Shown here piece after piece: positions 54,375-64,000 of a DNA stretch of 64,000 bases (position 1 is its first letter; each line of letters opens with the position of its first letter). The translations under genes were made by a program, and so were the position numbers. The notes beneath the pieces were generated by a model, which was not told the DNA's origin, made no database searches, and saw only the letters and a list, made by a program, of their open reading frames with translations. This DNA is from Larix kaempferi (Eukaryota > Streptophyta > Pinopsida > Pinales > Pinaceae). The stretch lies in the NCBI GenBank assembly GCA_027924585.1, contig BSBM01000440.1:12803501-12867500 (forward strand). Direction: 5' to 3'.

Positions 54375-55800
54375 TGATATTGAAGGAGGGTAATAGACAA
54401 ATCCATATGTTTGAAATTCCTTTTGATGGTTTATCTATCAACCTAATCCATTGTTCCACAGAGAAGTTATTGAAGTATTTCCCTAGAATCACCTAGTGCC
54501 ATAGACTATCCACGAAGAGATCTCTCCATAAACTCTTTGCAACCAAAAAATTTACGAATAGGTAGAGGTTTTTTTATCCCCATCCCCCCATTTCTTAAGG
54601 TTTGGCCACCCTATCCCAACAAACAAAGTGATACTTTGATTTTTCCCTTGACCCAGACCACAATAAATTGAAGATTATGCAATTAATCACATAAAGAATA
54701 TTTTTTGGGATCTTACATAATGATATCCAGTATACCAAAAGATTCACCAAAACAAAATTAATTAGAGTGATCCTACCTCCCAAATATAGCCAATGAAGGC
54801 ACCAATGATTAATCCTCAAATCAAATCTCTTCAGGATCCAATATTAGTCCTTGACCATGTAATTATTTGGATTCAAAAAGTACCCCAACAATTTAGTTCC
54901 TTCATCCAGTGAATGAACCCCATATGGGATAAATTGTCTGAACTATGATATCTCCTACTACGATATCCCATAATGTAGTTGTGTAGACTTTGTATTGCTA
55001 ATGATCATCCTTGATGCCCTACAAAAAGAATCCAATAATTCCTTACATATCCTCCATTCTTCCAAAGATCCCTCACCAAAAATCATAACATCATCCACGA
55101 ATAGTAGGTGAGTGATTCTGACCAGTGTAGACATTTTTAAACCCATGATCTCTCCAGTCCCCCGGCCATCCTCAGTAAGTATACTTAATCCTTCTATAAT
55201 AAATAGGAAAATAAGGGGGGGTAGATGGAATCCCTGTCTTACCCCTCTAGAACCTCTGAAGAAACGTGTCGGGTATCCATTTATCAACACTGCATAATAT
55301 CTTGATTCCATGCAAGCCATAACCTAATTTGTAGCAGAATGAGTTAGTCCAATCTGTAAGAGGATCAATATGATAAAACACCAATCCACTCAATCATAGG
55401 ATTTGACAAGATCAAGCTTTAGAACTAAAGCCTTTTTGTTTTTTGTCTTAATGCTATGAAAATCCTCTTGTGCCACTCCAATGGCATCAAGAATTTTTCT
55501 GTTCTCCAAGAATCCAAATTGTTCTCTAGAAATGAACCTTGATAGGACCGGCTTAATACGCTGCACTATAATCTTAGATATCACCTTATAGATCAAGTTT
55601 CATAATGATATAGGCTTGAAGCCATTGAAAGAGACTGGGCGAGGACATTTTGGAATCAATGTTATATAGGTCGAGTTGAGAGAATCGTACACTTTACTAG
55701 AAGTTCTTGATTCTTCCATAGCTTCCAGAATGTCAAGTCCCATAATATCAAAAAATTCTAGGAATAAATCCATCGACCATCCATCCAACCCAAGGATTTT
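54375..55800 (-). pseudogene. LINE reverse transcriptase
   Basis: Minus order: LDILEAMEESRT, STYITLIPKCPRPVSFNGFKPIS, YKVISKIIVQRIKPVLSRFI, REQFGFLENRKILDAI, KKALVLKLDLVKSYD, then GYPTRFFRGSRGVRQGFHL, the catalytic LLFVDDVMIFG near 55080, WCLHWLYLGGRITLINFV and INCIIFNLLWSG. Complete in domain content with several stops. Confidence 0.9.
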
Positions 55801-56300
55801 AGACTATGAAACACATTTTAAAATTGTTTAAATCTCCCTAAGCCTGACCGAAATATATGCCAGAGCTCCTTCCTGGTCTGAAAAGAATCTAGGGAATTTT
55901 TGGGCAATGTTCATATAATCCACAATAGATGATGTTCCAAAATCATAGAACAAATGATGAAAATGTCTAACAACTTCAATATCAATCTGTTATGGTTCAG
56001 TCACCATTGTACTATCCACTGCATGAATATCCCATATAGTATTTTGTGTCCTTCTGTCATTTTCAAATTGGTGGAAGAATTTTGTATGTCGATCCCCCTA
56101 GGAGATCCAAATGGCACGACTTTTTAAACGCCACATTTTTTTCCATCTAGATACAATGCATGCGAGAAGATTCTATGGATGTCAATCTATCCAGGATATG
56201 GGGAGGAAAGGACCACTCTTATAAGTAGCATGTATATTTTCCACCTCATTTTCACATGCAATCAGATCTTGATGCATGGTCTCCTTTCGATCTCATTCCC
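55801..56300 (-). pseudogene. LINE linker between endonuclease and RT
   Basis: Decayed coding with no long frame; weak matches to the Lys/Trp-rich linker of L1 ORF2 (for example FFHQFENDRRTQN near 56060 on the minus strand). Confidence 0.5.
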
Positions 56301-57180
56301 ATTTTGTCACAGCAACCTTTAATAGACATAGCTTCATAACCAAATTTTTCATTGTCGATGGATAATATATAGAGGTCATTTGATGCCATTCCTTCTTGAC
56401 CAATTCTCTAAATTCATGTTCTTTAATCCAAAATCAATTAAATTTGAAAGGATAATGAAACTTTTGTCTGGTTGGATCAAGTTATAATAAGATTGGAGAA
56501 TGATCAAATAATGGCATTTTTTCAACTCAATATCTATATTTGTACATGGACTCAACCAGAGATTCTGAAAGTAAAAATATGTCCAGCCTCTTCGCAATTG
56601 TATCCTCCCTTAATCTCTTGTTCCTCCAGGTCAACATCAGAGGATGCTGACCAATATCAACCATACCCATTGACTGAAAAAAGTCATTGAAAAATTCCCC
56701 CAAGGGATCAAGACGGGATCAGTCGCTCCAAACATACACTACTCCAAAAGTGAGGTTCAAGTCTCCTTTATGACCAGTGATGGAAGCCGGAATATACCAT
56801 CATTCTTAACCTTTCCCCAAAAACTTTCCTGATCCATATAGGGGTCGTAATAGTTAAAAAGATTTAGATCAGAATCAAAGCTAATAAAGTTCCATGATAA
56901 GAGGATGCCCACATAAGTGTGATATGAGTTGAATCTTCCTTTCTTGGGGTTCCATGCAAATAGAAGTCCACCAGATAAACTTGAAGCATCAACAGAGGCT
57001 AGTTCCCAACTAAGTATTTATTGTGCAAAAAAATCTCGAGCCTTCTCACCCGAGACCATGGTCTCTTGTATGAAAATTACATCGGGAGAATAAGTAGAAA
57101 AGAGTCTCTTGAAGGATAATTTTTTGAAGTTCCCTCCCTCTCCACGAATGTTTTGAGATAGAATCATCATTTCTTATCCC
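56301..57180 (-). pseudogene. LINE endonuclease
   Basis: The minus strand begins MILSQNIRGEGG near 57170 (the N-x-R-G start of L1 endonucleases), then DVIFIQETMVSGEKA with the catalytic Glu, GGLLFAWNPKKG, and LNLFNYYDPY near 56850. Frames shift several times. Role: nicking of target DNA. Confidence 0.75.
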
Positions 57181-57539
57181 TAGCAAGGGATTTTTTTCTC
57201 TAAGAGCCCTGAGACCAGTACAAGAAGTAATTTTAAGTAGCATCGCCGACTCTACTGACCGATGATCAATATTAGAGGAATTATTTATGGCACTTCTAGT
57301 CTTGAGAGGGGATAGCTCCGTGGAAAGACCACCTTTGATGGATCCCTTCTGGGAAATCTTGTCCTCCATCGATGGATTTTTGGAACATATCAAGTTACCA
57401 CTAAAATACCCAAGTCCTTCCTTGGAATGGTTCCCACATAGATCGGGATCCGGTCCTTTTTTACTATGTCACAAAAGGATAGGGTTAATGAATGACTTGT
57501 TGGTACTGAACCCCCTGATCCTACCATACCAGGATTGAT

Positions 57540-58471
57540 TCATCCCATACCATTCCCATCCTCGACCGACATAGCCACAAATGAGTGTTCACCCTCCTTC
57601 CCAGAGCATAGCTCAATACTGACTTGCAACCCCCTCACCAGATAATTATTTATAGGTGCATCGTAGGTTGGTAATGATACATTCCCCATCGAGAGGTTAT
57701 CCATCCTATCTCCATCCAAATGAGAAGGGTTACCATATATTTTCCCCCATAAAACCCTCGAATCTATCAAAATATCAGATGAAACCTCAACTGACTCTAA
57801 ACCCCCTAATAATTTATCAGTGAACGAGCTATTAGTAATATGATTGAGATATTCTCCATTTAATATATGAAAGAGAGCTTGATCCAAATATTGTCGCTTA
57901 CCTATAATAAGAGAAACATCATGGTCTTATGCTCCACCATTTGAAGATGAACCTGGAGGCTGTGTCGGGCCCGAGCCCTTTGATCCCCAACATCACTGAG
58001 AGTGTATGAGGACCATTCTCCAAAGTTGTCTATCGAATCCTCACTACCTGAAGTAGAATTGGGTGACTTGCACTATTTCCACAAATGTCCCACCTCATGG
58101 AATTTTGAGCAGCTGAAAGGAAGGGCCCAATAGTCCAATGGTTGATAATAAGACCTTCCATGCCATTCAATCTCTACCCCTTCCATAAATCTTTTGGTGC
58201 TGTCAACTTCCACCAACATCCTTCCAACCCTCTTTTCCATCCCCTTAAGGACCTCTTCACTATCATGGAGAAAACGACTTAGGTGATTCCCAACTTCCTC
58301 AAAAGCCTCCCTATGCCATATTGCCAAAGGAAAATCTGGCAGGAGAACCCAGATGTGACAAAACCAAATATTTTCAGTGCATGGAACGAAATCCAAATGC
58401 CACCGCTTCAACATGAGACTGCCATGGTCTTTCAGCCAAGTCTTGCTTAAGATGGTAGAATCATGTTTCAC
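57540..58471 (-). pseudogene. LINE ORF1 (nucleic-acid-binding protein)
   Basis: 58471-58073 reads LKRWHLDFVPCTENIWF, VWVLLPDFPLAIWH-like (HIWVLLPDFPL), RVGRMLVEVDST and a knuckle remnant CSKFHEVGHLWK lacking Cys residues. This is the DUF4283-type domain plus knuckle found in plant L1 ORF1. 57887-57540 is the C-terminal part. Confidence 0.8.
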
Positions 58472-58849
58472 CTATTGGAAGGTAAAACTGTACAAACCCT
58501 TAGATATCATCAAGATCTCAGGACAGTCCCCAAAAAGAGGCTTCTAAACTTCTTATACCCAACACCCTATGTCCTTATGATGCATAACTTTATAGATGAA
58601 CTTTCCCAATAGTGCCATGAGGGAAATACCAACTACATGCTCCAGTCCAATGTCTCTACCCAAAACCTTTTTGCGACCATCATCCCTCAAGTTCCTTTTT
58701 TAGACCATTTTATGGGACCTCGACCAACACTCGAGCTCATAACCTTCATCTTTCTCCTCGATCCAGCAAGTATCCTAGGGTATATATCACCCCCACCTTC
58801 GAATCCAGGTGTATATTTTCATTCTGAAACCCTATGCCACCACCCAAAT
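58472..58849 (-). other. LINE 5' region
   Basis: The minus strand holds the start of ORF1 and the leader, with no clean ATG frame. It ends where TGTAACG of the next element begins. Confidence 0.45.
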
Positions 58850-61800
58850 TGTAACGTCCCTGATCCCCTCGGTGCCCTTTAGGGGTGATGGGGGAGCTCC
58901 TTAGAAACAACCTACTAATTGTTTTTAAGGTATCCGCAAGTTTGCACTTTTACACAGCTGCAACAACTTCAGTCCACAATTCGCAAGCCGCAAGTCAAAA
59001 TTCAGAAGTCGGAACACCAAATATATAGTGTCGAAGAAATACACCTCAGACTTCTGCAATCTTCCTTGCGGGAGTCGAAAAAGTCGGAACTCCAAATATA
59101 CATCGTCGAAGGAATACGCCTCTGACTTCCGCAATCCACAATCCTCCTTGCGGGAGTCGGAAAGTTGGAACTCCAAATATATAGCGTCGAAGGAATACAC
59201 CTATGAATTCTGCAATCCGCAATCCTCCTTGCGGGAGTTGGAAAGTCAGTACTCCAATGCGCAACTCCAAAGAAATCACCTCTCCGACTTCTGCGATCCG
59301 CAATCCGCCTTGCGGGAGTTGGAAAGTTGGAACCACTACATGCAACTCCGAAGAAATCACCTCTCCGACTTCCGCAATCTGCCTTGCGGGAGTAGGAAAT
59401 TCAAAACCACAACATGCAACTCCGAATATTTATGCCTTTGACTTCTGCAATCCGCAATCCATGATGTGGGAGTCAGAAGTTGGAACCCCCAAATTCTCAA
59501 CTTTGCAAAATCATGCCACCAACTTCTGCAATGCGAGAGTCAGAAGTCACAACCCCAAATGCACAACTCGGGAGAAATCACCCCTCCAACTTCCACAATC
59601 CGCAATTTGCCATGCGGGAGTCAGAAAGTCAGGACTCCAATGCACCACGCGGATAAATCATGCCTCTGACTTCCGCAATCCGCACTGTGGGTTCGGAAAG
59701 TCGGAATTTGTCCAAATACCCCTGTTACTGCCAACTCCTCAAGCCGATATCTTTCTCATCCTAAGTCCATTTTTGGAAAACTTGGTATCGTTGGAAATCT
59801 CTCGGCGAGCTCTATGCAATGGTGTGATCCTATACCACACCTGAGGACTCTGATTTTTCCATTCTTCCAATGAAAGTGTTTTACAAACTTCATTCATGCC
59901 TCTTTATCACTCTGTAAAGAGATCTGATCCACTATGTCATGGCCGCTCCCTTCATCTGACCCATGGAGGGAACATGAACACAACAGGGGGTGTCTATTTC
60001 TCCCCCAAAGCCCTGACTGAATATTCTAAGCATTTTGGGCCTTTACAACACTTAGTCCTATTCATGAATGAACAGATTCATATAAGTACAATCACATGTG
60101 TGCATATGCATACCCAAATAAGCATAGTGGAAGGAAACATTATCCACACACATATCTATCATGCATTCAACATATCAATAAAATTCATCAATAATTAAAT
60201 CATTGCAGAAGTAAAACACATAGAATACTTATCTTTAGGGTGAAATCACCAAGCAACTAGCTATGGACTGCAATGTTCCAACCCAACCATAGGTCTCTGC
60301 CCAGCCTGTATTCTTTCAGCACTCAGAGACCACCCCTGAGCTGGGGCTATGTATCCACTAAGGAGGAACTAACAGGCTCACTCACATCCTTAGGAACAGT
60401 AATTCAGGGTCATCCAATACATAGTTGGCTCTGTCAATCAAGTGGGGAGACAGGGAAGAAGTTTCCTAAGCCAATGAGCTCAACCACAGAGCTACAAGCA
60501 TATCCAATTGGCTTCAGACAGTCCAGTAAACTCCATCACCTCCACTCTCAACCTAAGTAAGGTCCCCTTATCTGCTACACAGTCCCTCGGGCACCCCTTC
60601 CCTTAGCGCTGACCTGGGCAGGTATGGTTGGTCTCGACTTCTAAACCAAGGTTAAATGAGCCCTCACTGGCTTTACCATGAAGTCTAACCCCCTCGGTCT
60701 CTCTCCCACTGCGATCCGCTCTTAGATCTTCCTCAAGGTTGTGGCCGAAAGGTTCTGTCTCACAACTGGGTTTTCAGCGATCAAATCCATGTCTCCCAAT
60801 GGATTTATTGGAATCCAACCACCTCAATATCGCCCCAAGGTTTGGGTCTATGTATTCCCCAACGGATTCCACTTCCCACACAAATTTATGGGTGCTTTTG
60901 GCTCTGCAAATCGTGGCTTCATTCCAAGTCACGATTTTTCGGTTCTTCTCACTGTTGGGCCTGTGTCCTCCCTCCCCACTAATGCTTCCCCCTCCACCAT
61001 CGAATGGGTAATAAGGAAAGAGTCCTCCCAAGAGGTGGAGTGACTTATGGGACAATCAAAACAGATCCCATACCCTACCTCATGAATTTTCAGGGCTGCC
61101 CATACTCCATCAACCTCATGAATAGATTTCTGAAGTACTTCCTTACATTAGCATTAAATGATAGCTAGGATAGTCAAAGTGGGTTCCCAAGGTGACATAT
61201 GGCATACTAGGGTTCAATCCCACAACCCACTCACCTCTCCCTAGTGGATACACATATCCCCCTCATTTAGTTGCAGCCATAGCCATCCCCTTGGTATTTT
61301 ATTTGAATTACAATTATTTACATCATTTTTACAAGAACCCCATGGCTTACTAGCACATGGATAACACAACATAAAATATCATCCCTTCAAGGATGAGCAT
61401 TCACTAGCGAGGCCTTGGACTTGAGCTCCAAGCTAGGAATCATACATCACATATATACAATGTTTACATTAAATCCAATACATCCGGACGGTCAAAATGG
61501 GGGTATTCATGTAAACCCAATGCCAGAAAAGAGGTAACTTCCCCTTTCTCACCTAACATCCCATCGGAAATAACGGGAGAAGGTGAACCTGCCACCATAT
61601 CCCAATATCCAAGCAATGTGATCCCTCATGATGCAGGGGCATCGGGCCCTAGGAGAAATGGTCGAATATGATCGACGAGAGGAGGCCGACCAGGGGGATT
61701 GCCGACGACCACTAGTGCGAGAAGGCTGGCAGTCGAGGCCAGGAAGTCGAGCAGGAAGTTGTCGAAGTATGGTCAACAGAAGTGGAAGTCGACGAAGTCA

Positions 61801-62449
61801 AAATTCGACAATTGGTCGAGTAGTGACATCGACGGAAAAGCGGAAAGGGCCAAGCATGGAGGATGGGGCAGACGACAACCGTGGAGAATAAGTGAAGACC
61901 GAAAAATGTAGCAAATTCAAGAGGCACAGAGGTCGAGAGGTGAAGAGGTCGAGGAAACATACCTACAACCGTTGTGGGTAGTTGAGGGAGTTAATGGAAG
62001 TTAAGAAGGTGGTTGAGATCAAGCGAGATGTCACCACAGGAGAAGGTTGTGCAGGAATTGACAGGGGCACTGAAAACTGCAGGTCTGCAGGATCAGGGTG
62101 AATCAGCGGACAAAGTAAGGACACCTTAGGGAAGCCATACAGGTTGGACCTCGGGAACAGCAGCAGATCAGAGTAGAAGAGCATTGCGAAGGCACATAAA
62201 TGGGAGGCAGAGCGATGATCAAGGATCAGAGATAGCACATAAGGAGAGAGAAACATAGATAGAGTAGATATTACCACCTGTGTATTGTAATAGGATGAGG
62301 CCGACTTGTTTATTAGTTGCATGTAATTTTGTAAATGATTCAAGTAATAGAATCCAAATTCATGGCATTTCGAATTCACATCTAGTCTTTGTGAGCGCAT
62401 ATGTGTGAATCTGTTAAGCAAGAAGGTCTGACCAACCTGACTTGCATCA
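58850..62449 (+). repeat. Putative long 5' LTR (about 3.6 kb), left edge uncertain
   Basis: The left edge TGTAACGTCCC abuts LINE sequence (CAAAT before it); the right edge CTTGCATCA precedes the primer site. It contains no domain. 59721-62449 has no ORF of note. An LTR this long is unusual but known in some plant gypsy lineages; two adjacent LTRs are the main alternative. Confidence 0.35.
59028..59720 (+). repeat. 81-bp dyad array, nine units
   Basis: TTGCGGGAG-type cores at about 59066, 59147, 59228, 59309, 59383, 59463, 59531, 59612 and 59686 (spacing 68-81). Good units pair GACTTCCGCAA with TTGCGGGAGTC across about 13 bases, with one wobble. Long + and - frames here are by-products of the repeat. 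Confidence 0.88.
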
Positions 62450-62451
62450 GT

Positions 62452-62463
62452 TGGTATTAGAGT
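62452..62463 (+). promoter_or_regulatory. Primer binding site, Met type
   Basis: TGGTATTAGAGT, two C-to-T changes from TGGTATCAGAGC, two bases after the LTR end. Confidence 0.6.
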
Positions 62464-62668
62464 AGAAGCATCCTAAAAGTAGGATAGATCTCGATACCAA
62501 CTTGCCTAGCGTTAAGTGGTAGTAGAATAGGAAAATTCTTGTGAGCGGGAGAAGAATCCTAAGAACGGGATGAGCCTGCGTATGCGAGAACAACTCCAGT
62601 TGCGGTTGGGTAGAGTTGTGCGTGTGTGGTGAAAATCCGGTTGCAATTGGACTAGTGGATATTTTCAG

Positions 62669-64000
62669 ATGAGGTTGAAAACAATGGCACAAAGAGGTGT
62701 AAATGTCCATGGTGTAGGACGCAGAGCGCAAGGAGGTGCAAGAGTCACGGTAGATCGTGAAATGTTTAGCGAATGGACACGAACAATGAAAAGCTTGACC
62801 AATGAGGTTGCAGCAATCAAAGAATCCTAGAGACTTGGATGTGTTCCTGATGCACTTGACCATAGTGACAAGGAAGTCGAGGAGGTGGAAGCTCGTGAAG
62901 TAGTAGAAGAAGAACTAGAAGATAGATTCATACATTTACTAAAAGAAATGAGGGGTAAGACAAAAATGGATGTACCTACCTACTCAGGAAGTCTGGATCC
63001 AGAAGACCTGATAGACTAGTTCAAATAGATGGAGAAATACTTCGACATAAAGCAGCTAGAGGATCCTAAGAGGGTTAAAATTACATGTCTGAAGTTGAAG
63101 GGTCATGCCTCATTGTGGGTGGACAGTGTATAGGCTGACAGAGTCAAGAAGGGAAAGGAAAAGATTAAGTCTTGGGACAAAATGGTTTCCAATATAAAGG
63201 GGAAGTTCTTTCCAAATGACTATGTGATTTCCTTGTCCAGGAAGTAGTAAAACTTTCAACGGAAAGAGATGACCGTGAAGGAATACATGGAAGCTTTCTA
63301 CAGACTGTCAATTAGATCCAGTCAAACCGATGAATGCGAAGAAGCGATCGCCAAATATGTAAACGGTCTGAAGTATGTCCTATAGGGCGAGTTGAGCTTG
63401 TCAAAGTTAAGAACGGTTGGTGAAGCCTACTAGCTATCCCTGAAGGCAGAGAAAAATATGTCGAGAAGAACAACATTGACCAGAGGAAGGATGATCGGTC
63501 GAGGTGCGAAGACTGCTCCCACAAAAGGACAAAGTAATGGGACTGGGAGAGAAGACGTCAAATATAACCGACACGTAGAAGGGTCATCGACTAGAGAAAA
63601 GGCACAAGAAAACCAACGCGATGGTCGAGAGAGCCACAGACAGGGTGCGTTTGGTTGAAGTGGTCCAACAGAAAGGAGAGGACCTGAAAGACCAGATATA
63701 GTCTGTTATAAGTGTCGAGGAGTGGGACACAAAGCTTATGAATGCCCATAGAATCTACACATGGTAGAAGAGTTGAAATACAGACACCGATGAGATGACC
63801 GAGGCAACGAGAATTCAAGTTCAACATCTGTCAGTGGTGGAGATGACCAAGAAAAGAGTCGACACAGTACGACTAGAAGGACATTGGTTCAGAACGACCA
63901 GCGAGAAGAGACAAATCCGGCACAGCGGAAGGCTTTCAGGACCCAAGTGTTGATCGCTGACAAATACTTCAAAAGCATTGTCGATGGAGGCAGTACAGAG
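62669..64000 (+). pseudogene. Gypsy Gag and start of protease
   Basis: From ATG 62669: MRLKTMAQRG, a Glu-rich helix near 62880, then the Gag core PTYSGSLDPEDLID, MEKYFDIKQLEDPKRVKIT, LKLKGHASLWVDSV, KGKFFPNDYVISLSRK, MTVKEYMEAFYRLS. The zinc knuckle CYKCRGVGHKAYEC is at 63704-63745, followed by a Ser/Arg-rich spacer. The last residues (IVDGGSTE) may open the protease loop. About eight in-frame stops, mostly TAG or TGA at Trp or Gln positions. Confidence 0.88.

Larger units (their letters stand above)
51656..58849 (-). mobile_element. L1-type LINE, nearly complete but decayed
   Basis: Minus order: 5' region and ORF1 (58471 to 57540), endonuclease (about 57180-56300), RT (about 55800-54380 and 53520-53130), zf-RVT, RNase H (to 52175), 3' UTR (to about 51656). 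All frames carry stops. It is split by the solo LTR at 53521-54369. Its 3' end is the right boundary of the segmental duplication. Confidence 0.85.
58850..64000 (+). mobile_element. Ty3/gypsy element, 5' part, cut by the window end
   Basis: Putative 5' LTR 58850-62449, primer site, then gag to the right edge. The TGTAACGTCCC start, a Gag with an SGSLDPEDLID motif and a single CCHC knuckle fit a plant gypsy of the chromovirus type. pol, which would decide, is outside the window. Confidence 0.6.

Noticed and set aside
59046-59844. Frames of up to 213 residues on both strands
   Set aside because: By-products of the 81-bp array; the period of 81 keeps frames open. No known domain.
1-64000. A cellular protein-coding gene
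   Set aside because: Every recognisable protein domain belongs to a retrotransposon or LINE; remaining frames are short, repeat-derived or shadows. The PMD gene is the only intron-bearing gene and lies inside the Tat element.

Overview
This window is plant nuclear DNA made almost entirely of nested transposable elements. I found no cellular gene, rRNA, tRNA or CRISPR array. The element types (Tat-like, other Ty3/gypsy and Ty1/copia LTR retrotransposons, L1-type LINEs with zf-RVT and RNase H, and a plant mobile domain gene) point to a seed plant with a large, repeat-rich genome. The species cannot be read from the sequence.

Layout. (1) 1 to about 9895, + strand: the 3' part of a Tat-like Ty3/gypsy element. 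It has gag-pol (two zinc knuckles, RT, a degenerate RNase H, integrase), then a second, intact RNase H as its own ORF. A paired-dyad repeat follows, then a spliced antisense gene for a plant mobile domain (PMD) protein with its own TATA box. The predicted 5'UTR intron of that gene is filled by an array of palindromes. More repeats, a polypurine tract and the 3' LTR complete the element. (2) About 9896 to 22822, - strand: an older, decayed Ty3/gypsy element. The Tat element sits in its RT, and a Ty1/copia element (11936-19079, two 646-bp LTRs) sits in its protease region. The copia RT is itself split by a 392-bp solo LTR with a perfect 5-bp target duplication. (3) 20847-39690 (copy A) and 39718-52245 (copy B) are an ancient direct tandem duplication running from the gypsy gag to the 3' end of a LINE. 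The copies differ by later events: a 9.9-kb gypsy (24126-33992, TSD AAGAT), a LINE fragment and a 105-bp tandem duplication in A; a solo LTR, an LTR-PBS unit, a copia 3' end and a 2.4-kb TIR transposon with an 8-bp TSD in B. (4) 51656-58849, - strand: an L1-type LINE (ORF1, endonuclease, RT, zf-RVT, RNase H), split by an 849-bp solo LTR with TSD TCCCA. (5) 58850-64000, + strand: the start of another Ty3/gypsy element, with a putative very long 5' LTR carrying a nine-unit 81-bp dyad array, a Met-type primer binding site and gag, cut by the window end.

Most coding remnants are broken by stops and frameshifts. The exceptions are the Tat element (one frameshift and one stop in about 4 kb of pol) and its antisense PMD gene, which reads open across a canonical 102-bp intron for 448 codons. 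The features that best deserve follow-up are this antisense gene and its palindromic intron, where the arms vary between palindromes yet stay complementary. The Tat 3' region also holds a repeated hairpin cassette with a compensatory stem change.

Exact LTR ends, splice sites and family names were read by eye and are marked by confidence.
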